Both the position numbers and the translations under genes were made by a program. From the NCBI GenBank assembly GCA_002480645.1, contig DLCN01000006.1:171702-235701 (forward strand): a stretch of 64,000 bases of DNA, in the 5' to 3' direction. Shown here one piece after another: positions 35,955-44,873 of this stretch. Positions within the stretch are counted from its first letter, which is position 1, and each line of letters begins with the position of its first letter. The notes beneath the pieces were generated by a model, which did no database searches, had not been told where the DNA came from, and saw only the letters and a program-made list of their open reading frames with translations. The DNA is from Balneolaceae bacterium UBA7797 (GTDB lineage Bacteria; Bacteroidota; Rhodothermia; Balneolales; Balneolaceae).

Positions 35955-36293
35955 ATACCTATAATTCGTTGTAAATATTTTCGATAAAATATACTATATG
36001 GTATAAATTTAAAATGAATTTTACCCTTTGTTTATAACTCTCCGGTAAAACATCGCCCTATCTGCTTCAAATTCAATTTTGATGAAATAAAAGCTTTAAA
36101 ATTTATTATTTCCTTATTCTGAAAGGACACTTCAACATAGCTCTTGTTTAAGGGAGTCGTTAATAATTAAACAGTGGGAACTTTAGATCCATTGAGCCAT
36201 TAAAGCTGCTATCAAATCTGTAACATTTGCAGGTCATAGTCTCTCTTACCTCAAAATCACCCACTAATTAACGAGTATGGATCGAGAAGTATC
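35955..36293. other. 339-base AT-rich divergent spacer
   Basis: No gene, RNA or terminator is recognisable. It must carry the promoters for the minus-strand DUF3857 pair and the plus-strand DUF1800 operon. The one motif I can point to is ATCTGTAAC at 36216-36224, identical to that upstream of the ECF sigma operon. A weak GAGAAG precedes the DUF1800 ATG. Confidence 0.5.
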
Positions 36294-37910
36294 ATGAATT
36301 CATCTCCCGCTTTTACATCTTCCACAGCCATTACTTTACCAATATATTCCGGCCCCTGGGATAAAGCACAGGCAGCGCATCTTGTTCGCAGAACTCATTT
36401 CGGTAATAAGATCAATGATCTTAATCAGATCAGGTTAGCCGGTTCAGCAGATGACGCTGTAGATCTTATCATTACAGAAGCCCAAAATACGGTACTACCT
36501 GTCGACCCTTCCTGGTATGGAAATGGAGGCTCTTCAAATATTCTGAATATGTACGACATTCAGTTTCGCTGGATGGATCAGATGTACGATGGCGGATTAT
36601 TAGAACGCATGGTCTTATTCTGGAGTAATCACTTTGCGGTTTCCTATAACAACATGAACGACCTGCCCGGAAAGGCCCCCGGTAGTTATGTGAGTCATGT
36701 ATATAAATATGTGAAGTTACTGCGTCAATATGCTTTGGGAGACTTTAAAGATCTTGTTCGCAGAGTGAGTAAAAATTCTGCCATGGTCTATTATCTGAAC
36801 AATTATAACAACCGGGCCGGGCAACCTAATGAAGATTTTGCACGCGAATTACTGGAATTGTTCACACTTGGACCCAAAGATAAAAATGGAGATCCAAACT
36901 ACACTGAAACAGACGTTGCCGAAGTAGCAAAAGCAGTTACGGGTTGGCGGGTTAACGACGTTACTTTAAATGCCTATTTTGATGAAGAACGCCACGATTT
37001 TTCTAATAAAACCATATTAAATCAGACCAATACCTTCGACCTTGACGGAGTGATCGATCTGATCTTTTCGGAACGTGCTGAAGAAGTCGCCTGGTTTATA
37101 AGCCAAAAATTGTATGTCTATTTTGTGAGTGCAGAACCGGACGCTGATGCCGTACAAAGTCTCGCTGACCATTGTATTTCTGTAAATTTTGATATCGCAG
37201 AAGTAATCCGGTACCTGCTAAAAAGTGCTCACTTTTACGAAGAGCGCTTCATGGGAGCCCGCATTAAGAGTCCGATCGAAGTATTCATGGCATATTTTCG
37301 ACAGTTCGAAATTTCACCTGATTCCGGAGTGAAAGAATATGTTCGTCTGGCCATGCAGGAACTAAACGAAGAACTGCTGCGACCTGAAACCGTATTTGGC
37401 TGGGCCGGTTATAATCCACCCGATTCTGATGGAACGCCGGGGCATTATACCTGGCTTAATACAAATTTAATGCCTTCAAGATGGGATAATATCTCTGACC
37501 TGATCTATGGCTATGATGGTGGCGGAAGTCTCTATGATCCCATTCGAATGGCTGAGAAGGTTTCAGATCCGTCGAATCCTTTCCGTGTGGCAGAAGACCT
37601 TGCTGAACACCTGATCTCGCTACCACTTGATCAGGTTGGTATTCGGAATGTTGAAGAAGATTTTGCCGGTGACCCAGCGCTCCATCCCGGAAGTACCGAT
37701 AGTAATGGGAATGAACGGGTACCTGGGTTCTCTGAATTTCCTGAATACAAGATCAACCTCACCAAAATACTGCTGGGAAGTATCCCCTGGTACGAATGGA
37801 CGGCAAATAGCGATGGAGAAGGCAATCTGATCTATCAACCTCATTTTGCAGAGAACCTGCGACAATATCTGTCTTATCTCATCCAGTTACCCGCATACCA
37901 ATTAATCTGA
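36294..37910 (+). CDS. DUF1800 domain protein
   Basis: 538 residues. DUF1800 is recognised by 'WDKAQAAHLVRRTHFG' at the start, 'MVLFWSNHFAVS', 'EDFARELLELFTLG', 'YTETDVAEVAKAVTGW' and 'VFGWAGYNPPDSDGTPGHYTW'. No signal peptide is evident, unlike its partner. DUF1800 and DUF1501 genes occur side by side in many bacteria and probably act together, but neither has a firmly assigned function. The DUF1501 gene starts nine bases after this stop. The chain lacks the secretion tail that the partner carries. Confidence 0.9.
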   Translation: MNSSPAFTSSTAITLPIYSGPWDKAQAAHLVRRTHFGNKINDLNQIRLAGSADDAVDLIITEAQNTVLPVDPSWYGNGGSSNILNMYDIQFRWMDQMYDGGLLERMVLFWSNHFAVSYNNMNDLPGKAPGSYVSHVYKYVKLLRQYALGDFKDLVRRVSKNSAMVYYLNNYNNRAGQPNEDFARELLELFTLGPKDKNGDPNYTETDVAEVAKAVTGWRVNDVTLNAYFDEERHDFSNKTILNQTNTFDLDGVIDLIFSERAEEVAWFISQKLYVYFVSAEPDADAVQSLADHCISVNFDIAEVIRYLLKSAHFYEERFMGARIKSPIEVFMAYFRQFEISPDSGVKEYVRLAMQELNEELLRPETVFGWAGYNPPDSDGTPGHYTWLNTNLMPSRWDNISDLIYGYDGGGSLYDPIRMAEKVSDPSNPFRVAEDLAEHLISLPLDQVGIRNVEEDFAGDPALHPGSTDSNGNERVPGFSEFPEYKINLTKILLGSIPWYEWTANSDGEGNLIYQPHFAENLRQYLSYLIQLPAYQLI

Positions 37911-37919
37911 GAGCCTGTT

Positions 37920-39554
37920 ATGAGCAAGAAGTCTGAGCACTCACCAATGAATCACAATCGCCATGGTAGCGCCCTGGAACATGGAAAAGCGCATGAACAC
38001 GATCACCGTTGCTGGACACGGCGTAGTTTCCTAAGCACATTAGGCATCGGAGCACTTGGATCCGGTCTTATGGTTGGCGGGATCCCGGTAAATGCCATGG
38101 CCCGTACCAAGTTTTTAAACCGACTGGTCGCAGCAGATAATGACCGTGTTTTAGTACTCATCCAGTTAAGCGGTGGAAATGACGGGTTGAATACCATCAT
38201 CCCTGTTGAAAATGATATTTACTACAACAAACGTCCAACTATCGGCATCCGTAAACAAGACTCTATTTTGTTGAGCGATGACATCGGGATGCATCCTGCT
38301 ATGTCCGGGCTTGAATCCCTTTGGGGAGACGGAAACATGGCTGTTATTCACAATGTAGGCTATGAAGATGCCGATCGGTCGCATGCTCGTTCCACCGATA
38401 TCTGGACCACGGCAAGTGATTCTGATGTAAATCTGGGAACTGGTTGGGCAGGCAGATATTTAGTGGAAGACAACCCGGATATCATTGCGAATCCACCTGA
38501 ATTTCCATTGGGTGTACGGCTTGGTGGTTCGGCAAATATCTTTCAAAGTGAATTTGGTAATCTCGGTGTTACATTTGGTGGTGCGGAACAGTTTGCACGA
38601 TTTCTTGAACAAGGTGGGTTTTACGATGAGGAAAATGTTCCGCAAAATGAATTCGGCCGTTCTTTATCATTTGCCCGAAAGATTGCTAACTCGTCGTTCA
38701 AATACCTTGAATCGATCCAAAATGCGGCCGATAGTTCTCAAAATCTGGGTGAATATCCGGATTCGGGGTTATCCAGGAGTCTTTCCGTTGTTGCCCGTTT
38801 GATTCGTGGCGGTTTAAAAACAAAGGTTTTTCTGGTATCGAAGGGAGGGTTCGATACCCACAACAATCAGGGTAATGTGGATGGTGGTCATGCCGGCCTG
38901 CTTGCCGATATTGCTGACTCTGTGAACGCATTTTATGCTGATCTTGCAGCAGATGACCTGCAAAACCGGGCCATGACCATGACATTCTCAGAGTTCGGGC
39001 GAACGCTCGATGAGAATTCATCAGGAGGTACCGATCATGGTTCTTCTGCACCCGTCATGATCTTTGGTCCGGTAAATGGTGGCCAATACGGGCAACATTC
39101 TGATCTCACTGAACTCGATGGCTCCGGTGACCCCGTTTTCAGTACCGACTATCGTACTATCTACTCCAGCATACTTAATAATTGGTTTGGGCTTGAGATC
39201 AACGACACCGAAACGGTATTACAGGGTGAATTCCAGCAATTAGGTTTCGTGGATGGTACTGTTACTTCAAATCAGTATTCATCCCGTCCGGAAACTTTCA
39301 GGCTGGAACAGAATTACCCAAACCCATTCAATCCGGAAACCACCATAAGATTCACTTTATCAGAGCCGCAAGCTGTTTCACTTAAAGTTTATGATACGAA
39401 CGGTCGATTAATAAAAATCCTGGCCGATAAAAAAATGCGGGCAGGTGAACATTCGTTGCGTTTTAATGCAACGGACCTGCCCAGTGGCACCTATTTATAC
39501 AATCTAACAACCGATCAAGGTTCTCAAACCCGAAAAATGACTTTAATTAAATAA
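37920..39554 (+). CDS. DUF1501 protein with Tat signal and Por-type C-terminal secretion tail
   Basis: 544 residues. A His-rich leader (seven His in residues 7-29, then C31) precedes a Tat signal 'RRSFLSTLG' (RR at 34-35) with hydrophobic core to about 60. The DUF1501 sulfatase/phosphatase-like domain (about 75-440) includes 'LIQLSGGNDGLNT', 'SHARSTDIW', 'FDTHNNQG' and 'FSEFGRTLDENSSGGTDHGS'. The last 85 residues ('QNYPNPFNPETTIRF' to 'QTRKMTLIK') are a Por/type IX secretion sorting domain. The protein is thus probably folded in the cytosol, passed by Tat and placed on the surface or released. Two WG-repeat lipoprotein genes follow immediately. Confidence 0.9.
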   Translation: MSKKSEHSPMNHNRHGSALEHGKAHEHDHRCWTRRSFLSTLGIGALGSGLMVGGIPVNAMARTKFLNRLVAADNDRVLVLIQLSGGNDGLNTIIPVENDIYYNKRPTIGIRKQDSILLSDDIGMHPAMSGLESLWGDGNMAVIHNVGYEDADRSHARSTDIWTTASDSDVNLGTGWAGRYLVEDNPDIIANPPEFPLGVRLGGSANIFQSEFGNLGVTFGGAEQFARFLEQGGFYDEENVPQNEFGRSLSFARKIANSSFKYLESIQNAADSSQNLGEYPDSGLSRSLSVVARLIRGGLKTKVFLVSKGGFDTHNNQGNVDGGHAGLLADIADSVNAFYADLAADDLQNRAMTMTFSEFGRTLDENSSGGTDHGSSAPVMIFGPVNGGQYGQHSDLTELDGSGDPVFSTDYRTIYSSILNNWFGLEINDTETVLQGEFQQLGFVDGTVTSNQYSSRPETFRLEQNYPNPFNPETTIRFTLSEPQAVSLKVYDTNGRLIKILADKKMRAGEHSLRFNATDLPSGTYLYNLTTDQGSQTRKMTLIK

Positions 39555-39557
39555 CCC

Positions 39558-40586
39558 ATGTCAGAATTCTTAAAAAAACATTCATTGTTAGCAGTTCTCT
39601 TTAGTGTATTGCTGCTTGTTCAATGTGATGTAGTACAACCCAAAGAGGACGATAAAAAGACCTCTTTGCACCCTGTGTTACTGAACGGAGAATGGGGCTA
39701 CATCAATAACAGTGGAAATCTGGTAATTGAACCAAGATATGATGAGGCCAGAGAATTTCAGGATGGATATGCAGCCGTTCGACGAGGCACTACCTGGGGC
39801 TATGTAAGTGAAAGTACCGGTGAATTGGTGATCTCACCACAATTTTCTGTTGCCGGAGACTTTTCTGAAGACCTGGCCCCTGCTCAGTTACCCGGTGGTC
39901 AATATGGATTTATCAATACGAACGGCGAATTTGTGATCAGTGCCTCCTATGATTTCGCTACGGCGTTCAGTGAAGGGTTTGCTGCCGTTCGAAGCGACGG
40001 ACTTTGGGGATATGTATCCACTTCCGGTGAGCTCACCATACCTTTGCAGTTCAGTGATGCCCAGCCCTTTTCCGAAAAATTTGCTGCGGTTGAAACAGCT
40101 CAGGGTTGGGTATACATCGACGAAAGTGGAAATGAAGTTATTAAAACCACCTTCAGGATCACAGCTGCCGGTGAATTCTCAAATGGGAAAGCCGCTATTC
40201 AAACCTCAGAAGGCTGGGGGTACATCGATAATACTGGGAGTCCGGTAATAACACCGGAATTTGATGAGGCCGGTAAATTTGCGCAAAAATTGGCATGGGT
40301 TAGAAATGATGATTTCATTGGATTTATTAACGCTGATGGTGAATTAAAAATACCTTATCAGTTTTCAGAAGTCCGCTCATTTAACGAAGACCGGGCAGCG
40401 GTAAGAGTAAGTAGCGACTGGTTTTTTATAGACAAAAGCCGTGGCATTATCGTAATAAACGAGGGCTTCGATGCTGCCGAGAATTTTAATAATGGAATTG
40501 CCCGCGTACAACTGGGCGAAGAAGAAAATGCACGATATGGCTATATCAATAAAGAAGGTGAGTATGTTTGGTATCCAACTAATTAA
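39558..40586 (+). CDS. WG-repeat lipoprotein, copy 1
   Basis: 342 residues. The lipobox is 'LLLVQC' (Cys24). The remainder is about seven WG/KWG beta repeats of roughly 45 residues, each with 'WGYI...G..VI.P.F..A..F..G.A.V': examples are 'WGYINNSGNLVIEPRYDEA' and 'WGYIDNTGSPVITPEFDEA'. Such repeats build a propeller- or solenoid-like binding surface. The gene starts three bases after the DUF1501 stop, so it belongs to that operon, and an anchored surface partner for the DUF1501 protein is a fair inference. Its end ('YGYINKEGEYVWYPTN') matches the end of the next protein. Confidence 0.85.
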   Translation: MSEFLKKHSLLAVLFSVLLLVQCDVVQPKEDDKKTSLHPVLLNGEWGYINNSGNLVIEPRYDEAREFQDGYAAVRRGTTWGYVSESTGELVISPQFSVAGDFSEDLAPAQLPGGQYGFINTNGEFVISASYDFATAFSEGFAAVRSDGLWGYVSTSGELTIPLQFSDAQPFSEKFAAVETAQGWVYIDESGNEVIKTTFRITAAGEFSNGKAAIQTSEGWGYIDNTGSPVITPEFDEAGKFAQKLAWVRNDDFIGFINADGELKIPYQFSEVRSFNEDRAAVRVSSDWFFIDKSRGIIVINEGFDAAENFNNGIARVQLGEEENARYGYINKEGEYVWYPTN

Positions 40587-40596
40587 CAGACGTAAT

Positions 40597-41649
40597 ATGA
40601 ACCGACTGAGTATTATTTTGATTCTGATCTCAGGGATGCTGATGAGTTCCTGTGATCTTGTTGACTCAATTTCCGGTAATGAAGAAAGCTCAACAGTTGA
40701 ATTATATCCGGTTTTACTTGATGGTGATTGGGGGTATATCAACAAAGATGGCGCCATGATCATCGAACCTCAGTTCCAATATGCAGCGGCATTCAGCGAT
40801 GGAGTTGCCGGGGTTCGCCACAACTGGAGCTGGACCTACATCGACCAAAACGGAGATGTTCTTTTTGAGGATACCAATTTTCAGGAGATCACTTCTTTTT
40901 CTGAAGGTAAGGCTGCTGTACGGGTTGATGGCAGATGGGGCTACATCAATAAAAAGGGAAATTTTGTGATAAATCCCAGATTCCGTGGAGCCACCCCGTT
41001 CAGTGACGGCCGGGCTTTTGTGAGAAGCCTCGATTATTCGCAATATCTATACATCGACGAGAATGGTAATGCCATCGAATCGCTCACCATGCCCGATGAT
41101 ATGGATTATGTGGAAGATAACTTATTCAGAGACGAGCGGGCTCTGGTTCGCGATAATGATCTGTATGGCTACATTGATAAGACCGGAAATTCTGTGGTTG
41201 ATCCTAAGTATTCGGAAGCACTTTCCTTTTCTGATAAACTGGCAGCGGTACGGGTAAGTGACCGCTGGGGATATATCAATAAAAGTGGGAGTGTAGAAAT
41301 TGCACCTCAGTTTATAAGCGCCGGTAAGTTCGGTAACGGTCTGGCACCAGCCCGGTTGAGTTCAAATCAATATGGGTATATCAATAAATCGGGAGTATTT
41401 GTGATCGAAGAACAATTCGATGAAGTACGCTCATTCTCTGAAGAAAGAGCTGCAGTAATGATGAATGGCAGGTGGGCATTTATTAACAAAGAGGGAGAGC
41501 AGATCACCGGGGCTAAATTCGACGAAGTAGATGAGTTTTATAACGGACTTGCCCGGGTAATGGTTTATTCTACCGAAGGAGAAGATATCATTGAACAGTT
41601 CGGATATATAAATAAATCAGGGAATTATGTATGGTTTCCCACCCGGTGA
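40597..41649 (+). CDS. WG-repeat lipoprotein, copy 2
   Basis: 350 residues from the ATG at 40597; the open frame extends further upstream but would overlap copy 1 and hide the signal. The lipobox is 'GMLMSSC' (Cys19). Repeats such as 'WGYINKDGAMIIEPQFQYA', 'WGYINKSGSVEIAPQF' and 'YGYINKSGVFVIEEQFDEV' show the same WG unit as copy 1, and the final 'FGYINKSGNYVWFPTR' is homologous to the end of copy 1. It is therefore a tandem duplicate ten bases downstream, diverged mainly within the repeats. A terminator follows about 60 bases later. Confidence 0.85.
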   Translation: MNRLSIILILISGMLMSSCDLVDSISGNEESSTVELYPVLLDGDWGYINKDGAMIIEPQFQYAAAFSDGVAGVRHNWSWTYIDQNGDVLFEDTNFQEITSFSEGKAAVRVDGRWGYINKKGNFVINPRFRGATPFSDGRAFVRSLDYSQYLYIDENGNAIESLTMPDDMDYVEDNLFRDERALVRDNDLYGYIDKTGNSVVDPKYSEALSFSDKLAAVRVSDRWGYINKSGSVEIAPQFISAGKFGNGLAPARLSSNQYGYINKSGVFVIEEQFDEVRSFSEERAAVMMNGRWAFINKEGEQITGAKFDEVDEFYNGLARVMVYSTEGEDIIEQFGYINKSGNYVWFPTR

Positions 41650-41709
41650 TGAGAGGAATTTTCACGGCTGAGTTGACCTAATAACTGTGGAAGATATACG
41701 TGGCTGATA

Positions 41710-41742
41710 CAAAGAGGTTCCCTAATACGGAGCCTCTTTTTT
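41710..41742. terminator. Terminator of the DUF1800-DUF1501-WG operon
   Basis: AAAGAGG-N-TCC pairs with GGA-N-CCTCTTT around a short loop and is followed by six Ts on the plus strand. The minus-strand asparaginase gene ends at the same place, so it may also act on that gene. Confidence 0.8.
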
Positions 41743-42721
41743 ATTTCTGCTTTTTGAGCAGGTATTTTGCATCTACTAGCTCATTGGGAGTATCTCCCGT
41801 ATGTAGTGCAAAATTAAATCCTTTGTGGATGGATGCAGCACCAACATTCCCTGCTTTGTCGATCGCTAACAGCCCCACCTGTAACTCTTCCGGGTTCTTC
41901 TCGTTGTTGATGATACGCTGAAGAACCAGCTCGCACGCTTCCTGAGGAGTTGCACCATGGCGAATTTGCTCAACCACCATAGCACTGCCCGAAACTCTGA
42001 TCACAGCTTCACCAAGGCCGGTGGCACAGGCTCCACCCACTTCATTATCAACGAATAATCCTGCCCCGATGATCGGAGAATCCCCCACTCTTCCATGTAG
42101 CTTATACGCCGCACCACTTGTGGTACAGGCCCCCGATATATTACCCTCTTCATCCATTGCCAGCATACCAATGGTATCATGATTTTCTACATTGATCACC
42201 GGCTTATACTCAGATTTTTTTAACCATTTTTTCCAGGCTTTTTCAGCCCCGGGAGTAAGCAGATTCTTTCTTTCGAAACCTTGCTCTTCGGCAAACTGTA
42301 ACGCTCCCTCGCCAACCAGCATTACATGCGGAGTCTCCTCCATAACTTTACGTGCTACTGAGATAGGATTTTCTATATGCTGAAGAAAGGCAACAGATCC
42401 ACAATTTCCGGTATGATCCATGATACAGGCATCCAGAGTTACATTTCCATCTCTGTCAGGATTTCCACCCAATCCAACACTTCTGTTTTCCGGATCTGAT
42501 TCAGTAACTCTTACACCGGCTTCAACCGCGTCTAATGCTTTTCCATTATTCGATAATACCTTCCAGGCGGCATCATTAGCATCCAGACCATGTTCCCAGG
42601 TGGAGAGTACGATTGGTTTTTTTTGAGGTTCACTGCTTCTTGCTGAAGGTATGCCCCCTAATGCAACAGAGCCAAAAGCGGCACCAAAAGTCCGCAAGAA
42701 ATTTTTTCTATTTAGTGACAT
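41741..42721 (-). CDS. N4-(beta-N-acetylglucosaminyl)-L-asparaginase (glycosylasparaginase)
   Basis: 326 residues, Ntn-hydrolase. The self-cleaving nucleophile is T183 in 'NHDTIGMLA'. The substrate-side motifs are 'RVGDSPIIGAGLFVDN' and 'GACATGLGE'. The N-terminus ('NRKNFLRTFG' plus hydrophobic stretch to 'ARS') looks like a Tat-type signal with RK in place of RR, so export is likely. It would split Asn-linked GlcNAc glycopeptides or similar amides in the periplasm, fitting a glycoprotein-scavenging or surface-glycan role near the DUF1501 operon. The exact substrate is unproven. Confidence 0.9.
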   Translation of the reverse strand: MSLNRKNFLRTFGAAFGSVALGGIPSARSSEPQKKPIVLSTWEHGLDANDAAWKVLSNNGKALDAVEAGVRVTESDPENRSVGLGGNPDRDGNVTLDACIMDHTGNCGSVAFLQHIENPISVARKVMEETPHVMLVGEGALQFAEEQGFERKNLLTPGAEKAWKKWLKKSEYKPVINVENHDTIGMLAMDEEGNISGACTTSGAAYKLHGRVGDSPIIGAGLFVDNEVGGACATGLGEAVIRVSGSAMVVEQIRHGATPQEACELVLQRIINNEKNPEELQVGLLAIDKAGNVGAASIHKGFNFALHTGDTPNELVDAKYLLKKQK

Positions 42722-42794
42722 GATATCTTGTTTTCTATAAGGTAGATATAACTTGTTAAAAGTACCCGTTCAAAGTTGTAAAACCACTCCTTCT

Positions 42795-44759
42795 CTATTC
42801 CTCTATCTTCTTGAGCACCAACACACTATTATGAAGCTCTTCATATTTCATAAACATGTCTCTCAATTCGGTATAATATTCTTTTGGAACGTAATAATTA
42901 TTAATGAACAAGTTTGAGTAAACGCTGAGTTTATCCTGATATTTTCCCACTACAAATCTGAAATAACCGTAATTTTCCGGCAGATTGACTGTATATGAAT
43001 CCGGAAAATCCTCGATCTCATACCCTTTGGGCAAGATCAGATTCAACACGGTTTCATCTTTGAAGGCAAATGGAAATTCTACTCTGAACGCTCTTTTCTC
43101 TTTAATAAAAGGGTTCTCAAAAGTGGACAACCCGATAAATGGATTATGATAGATAATTTCATCATCCAAGGTAAATTCATCTTTCTTCAGAACGTTGAAT
43201 TGAGCTGAAAAGCTTACATCTTCTTCTACATTTTCCAATTCACCAAACTGAGCTGAATCAACTTCAAAATCATCCCATCTTTCGATCTCATTTCTCCAAA
43301 AGGTATGAGCATCGGTAGAATCAACTTCATTCCTGTAATTCTGAGCATATGCCCCACTTGCATATCCGAGCATTTCAACCTTGTACGATCCGGAATCAGC
43401 CAGTGAATACTGTAAACTTATCCTCTCTGATGTTCTCTCTATGGGTTGGGTGAACAGCCATCCGTAAGAATTATCTTCCCGGATCACAAAGGCGTTTCGA
43501 TTTAAAAATTTCGGATTTTGTACTCGGTACGAGCGATGACCGGAGGAGGCGTCTAACATAAACGCACTTTGTCCGATCTCAACAACTGCAATTACCGAGT
43601 TGAATTGATTGATCAATGGAAAGTCGACGAGTACGGCTCCGTTTCCCGACGTACTTACCAAGGCAGGATTAGCTTGCACCCCTGCTTCTTTCAGCATTTC
43701 CACGAGCAGTAAATTGATATCACCCGTGTTTCCTCTCATTTCCTCAAAAGTATCACGTATTCCTTTTTTAGTGATCACACTGTTAAATCCGTCCCAATGG
43801 ATATTTGATACCAAATAGTCATAGATCACCTTTACCTTCTCCAATTCATCCATTTCCTCAGTGACCAATTCCTCAACTTTTCGCTTTATCTCTTTATTGG
43901 CCCGTTGCTTGCCGAAATCTCCCCTGTCATTCATATCTTTTGCGATCGCATCCCAATCCTCAAAGAAATTCTGGGGAAGATTCCCATTTACCCGAGCTTT
44001 AATCAACTGGGTTTTAACCTCTGAAACATGATCTTCCCTGTTATATAAAAAGGGAAGATCTTCAACCGCCGGCAGATCCTTCTTTGCTAAACGGTAGATC
44101 TTATACTTACCAGACATGGAGGTTCCGAGATCTGCCTCACTTATGAATAGGTCTTCACTTCCTTTAAATATGATCCTGTACTCAAGTTGTATCGGGACCT
44201 TCAATACGAGTTCGCTCCACATTACAGGGATATAATCATGAAATTTCCAGTCGGGCATCAGGAAGGGTGAACCAATCTTTTTTCGATAACTGTATTCGAT
44301 GATCGAACCCGCTTTTACATCGGGCATGCTAAACTTTTTAATTCGGATATCATCTCTGATGCCCTGATCGAACACTTCTTTTTTTCCAAGTTTCGATTTT
44401 TCGAGTTCTCCCTTTTCATTCAGGTTATAGGTCATCGCTTTAATGTGATCAACCGATTGCTCGTAATCTTTACGATACAAGATCTGAATATCTCCGTAGT
44501 CGAGTGCATCATCATTCAGAACCTTTATTCGTTTATGAATATCTGTATAGCAATTGTAATCCCGATCGAAGTAATACTCACCAAATTCGAATAACACCAC
44601 GGCAGACATACTGCTGTCATATTCAGCATCATAAGCGGTAAAGTCTTCAGCGGAGATATCCCCGAATTTTTTGACCTGGGCGCGGGAAATATTGGTTATT
44701 AGTGTAGCTAAAATAATTGCTGTAAATGCGATTCTTGAGAATGGTTTTCCTGCGTTCAT
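42795..44759 (-). CDS. DUF3857 protein, third copy, catalytic residues lost
   Basis: 654 residues from the ATG at 44759 (a TTG at 44777 would add six residues). The signal peptide ends ISRAQ. The N-terminal 'FGDISAEDFTAYDAEYDSS' and later 'DALDYGDIQILYRKDYEQ' parallel the protein at 33.9-35.9 kb. The transglutaminase core reads 'MRGNTGDINLLLVEML' without cysteine, and the usual histidine is serine ('QFNSVIAVV'), while the Asp remains ('FMLDASSG'). Two of three catalytic residues are gone, so it is almost certainly not an enzyme. It likely arose by duplication and may serve as a binding or structural partner. Confidence 0.82.
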   Translation of the reverse strand: MNAGKPFSRIAFTAIILATLITNISRAQVKKFGDISAEDFTAYDAEYDSSMSAVVLFEFGEYYFDRDYNCYTDIHKRIKVLNDDALDYGDIQILYRKDYEQSVDHIKAMTYNLNEKGELEKSKLGKKEVFDQGIRDDIRIKKFSMPDVKAGSIIEYSYRKKIGSPFLMPDWKFHDYIPVMWSELVLKVPIQLEYRIIFKGSEDLFISEADLGTSMSGKYKIYRLAKKDLPAVEDLPFLYNREDHVSEVKTQLIKARVNGNLPQNFFEDWDAIAKDMNDRGDFGKQRANKEIKRKVEELVTEEMDELEKVKVIYDYLVSNIHWDGFNSVITKKGIRDTFEEMRGNTGDINLLLVEMLKEAGVQANPALVSTSGNGAVLVDFPLINQFNSVIAVVEIGQSAFMLDASSGHRSYRVQNPKFLNRNAFVIREDNSYGWLFTQPIERTSERISLQYSLADSGSYKVEMLGYASGAYAQNYRNEVDSTDAHTFWRNEIERWDDFEVDSAQFGELENVEEDVSFSAQFNVLKKDEFTLDDEIIYHNPFIGLSTFENPFIKEKRAFRVEFPFAFKDETVLNLILPKGYEIEDFPDSYTVNLPENYGYFRFVVGKYQDKLSVYSNLFINNYYVPKEYYTELRDMFMKYEELHNSVLVLKKIEE

Positions 44760-44819
44760 AGTACTATTGCAATCCAAATGTATAACTCTTATCTCAAGAT
44801 ATTACAAATATTAAGCTAC

Positions 44820-44850
44820 AAAAAAAGCCCCGATTTCCATCAGGGCTTAA
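44820..44850 (-). terminator. Terminator of pgk
   Basis: AAGCCC (44825-44830) pairs with GGGCTT (44843-44848), extended by GAT/ATC, and seven Ts follow on the minus strand. It lies about 25 bases after the pgk stop. Confidence 0.8.
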
Positions 44851-44873
44851 TGCAAACAATAAAAATTGTACTG

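Noticed and set aside
40471..40596. Upstream extension of the second WG lipoprotein
   Set aside because: It lies inside copy 1 and hides the lipobox; the ATG at 40597 gives a normal lipoprotein signal.
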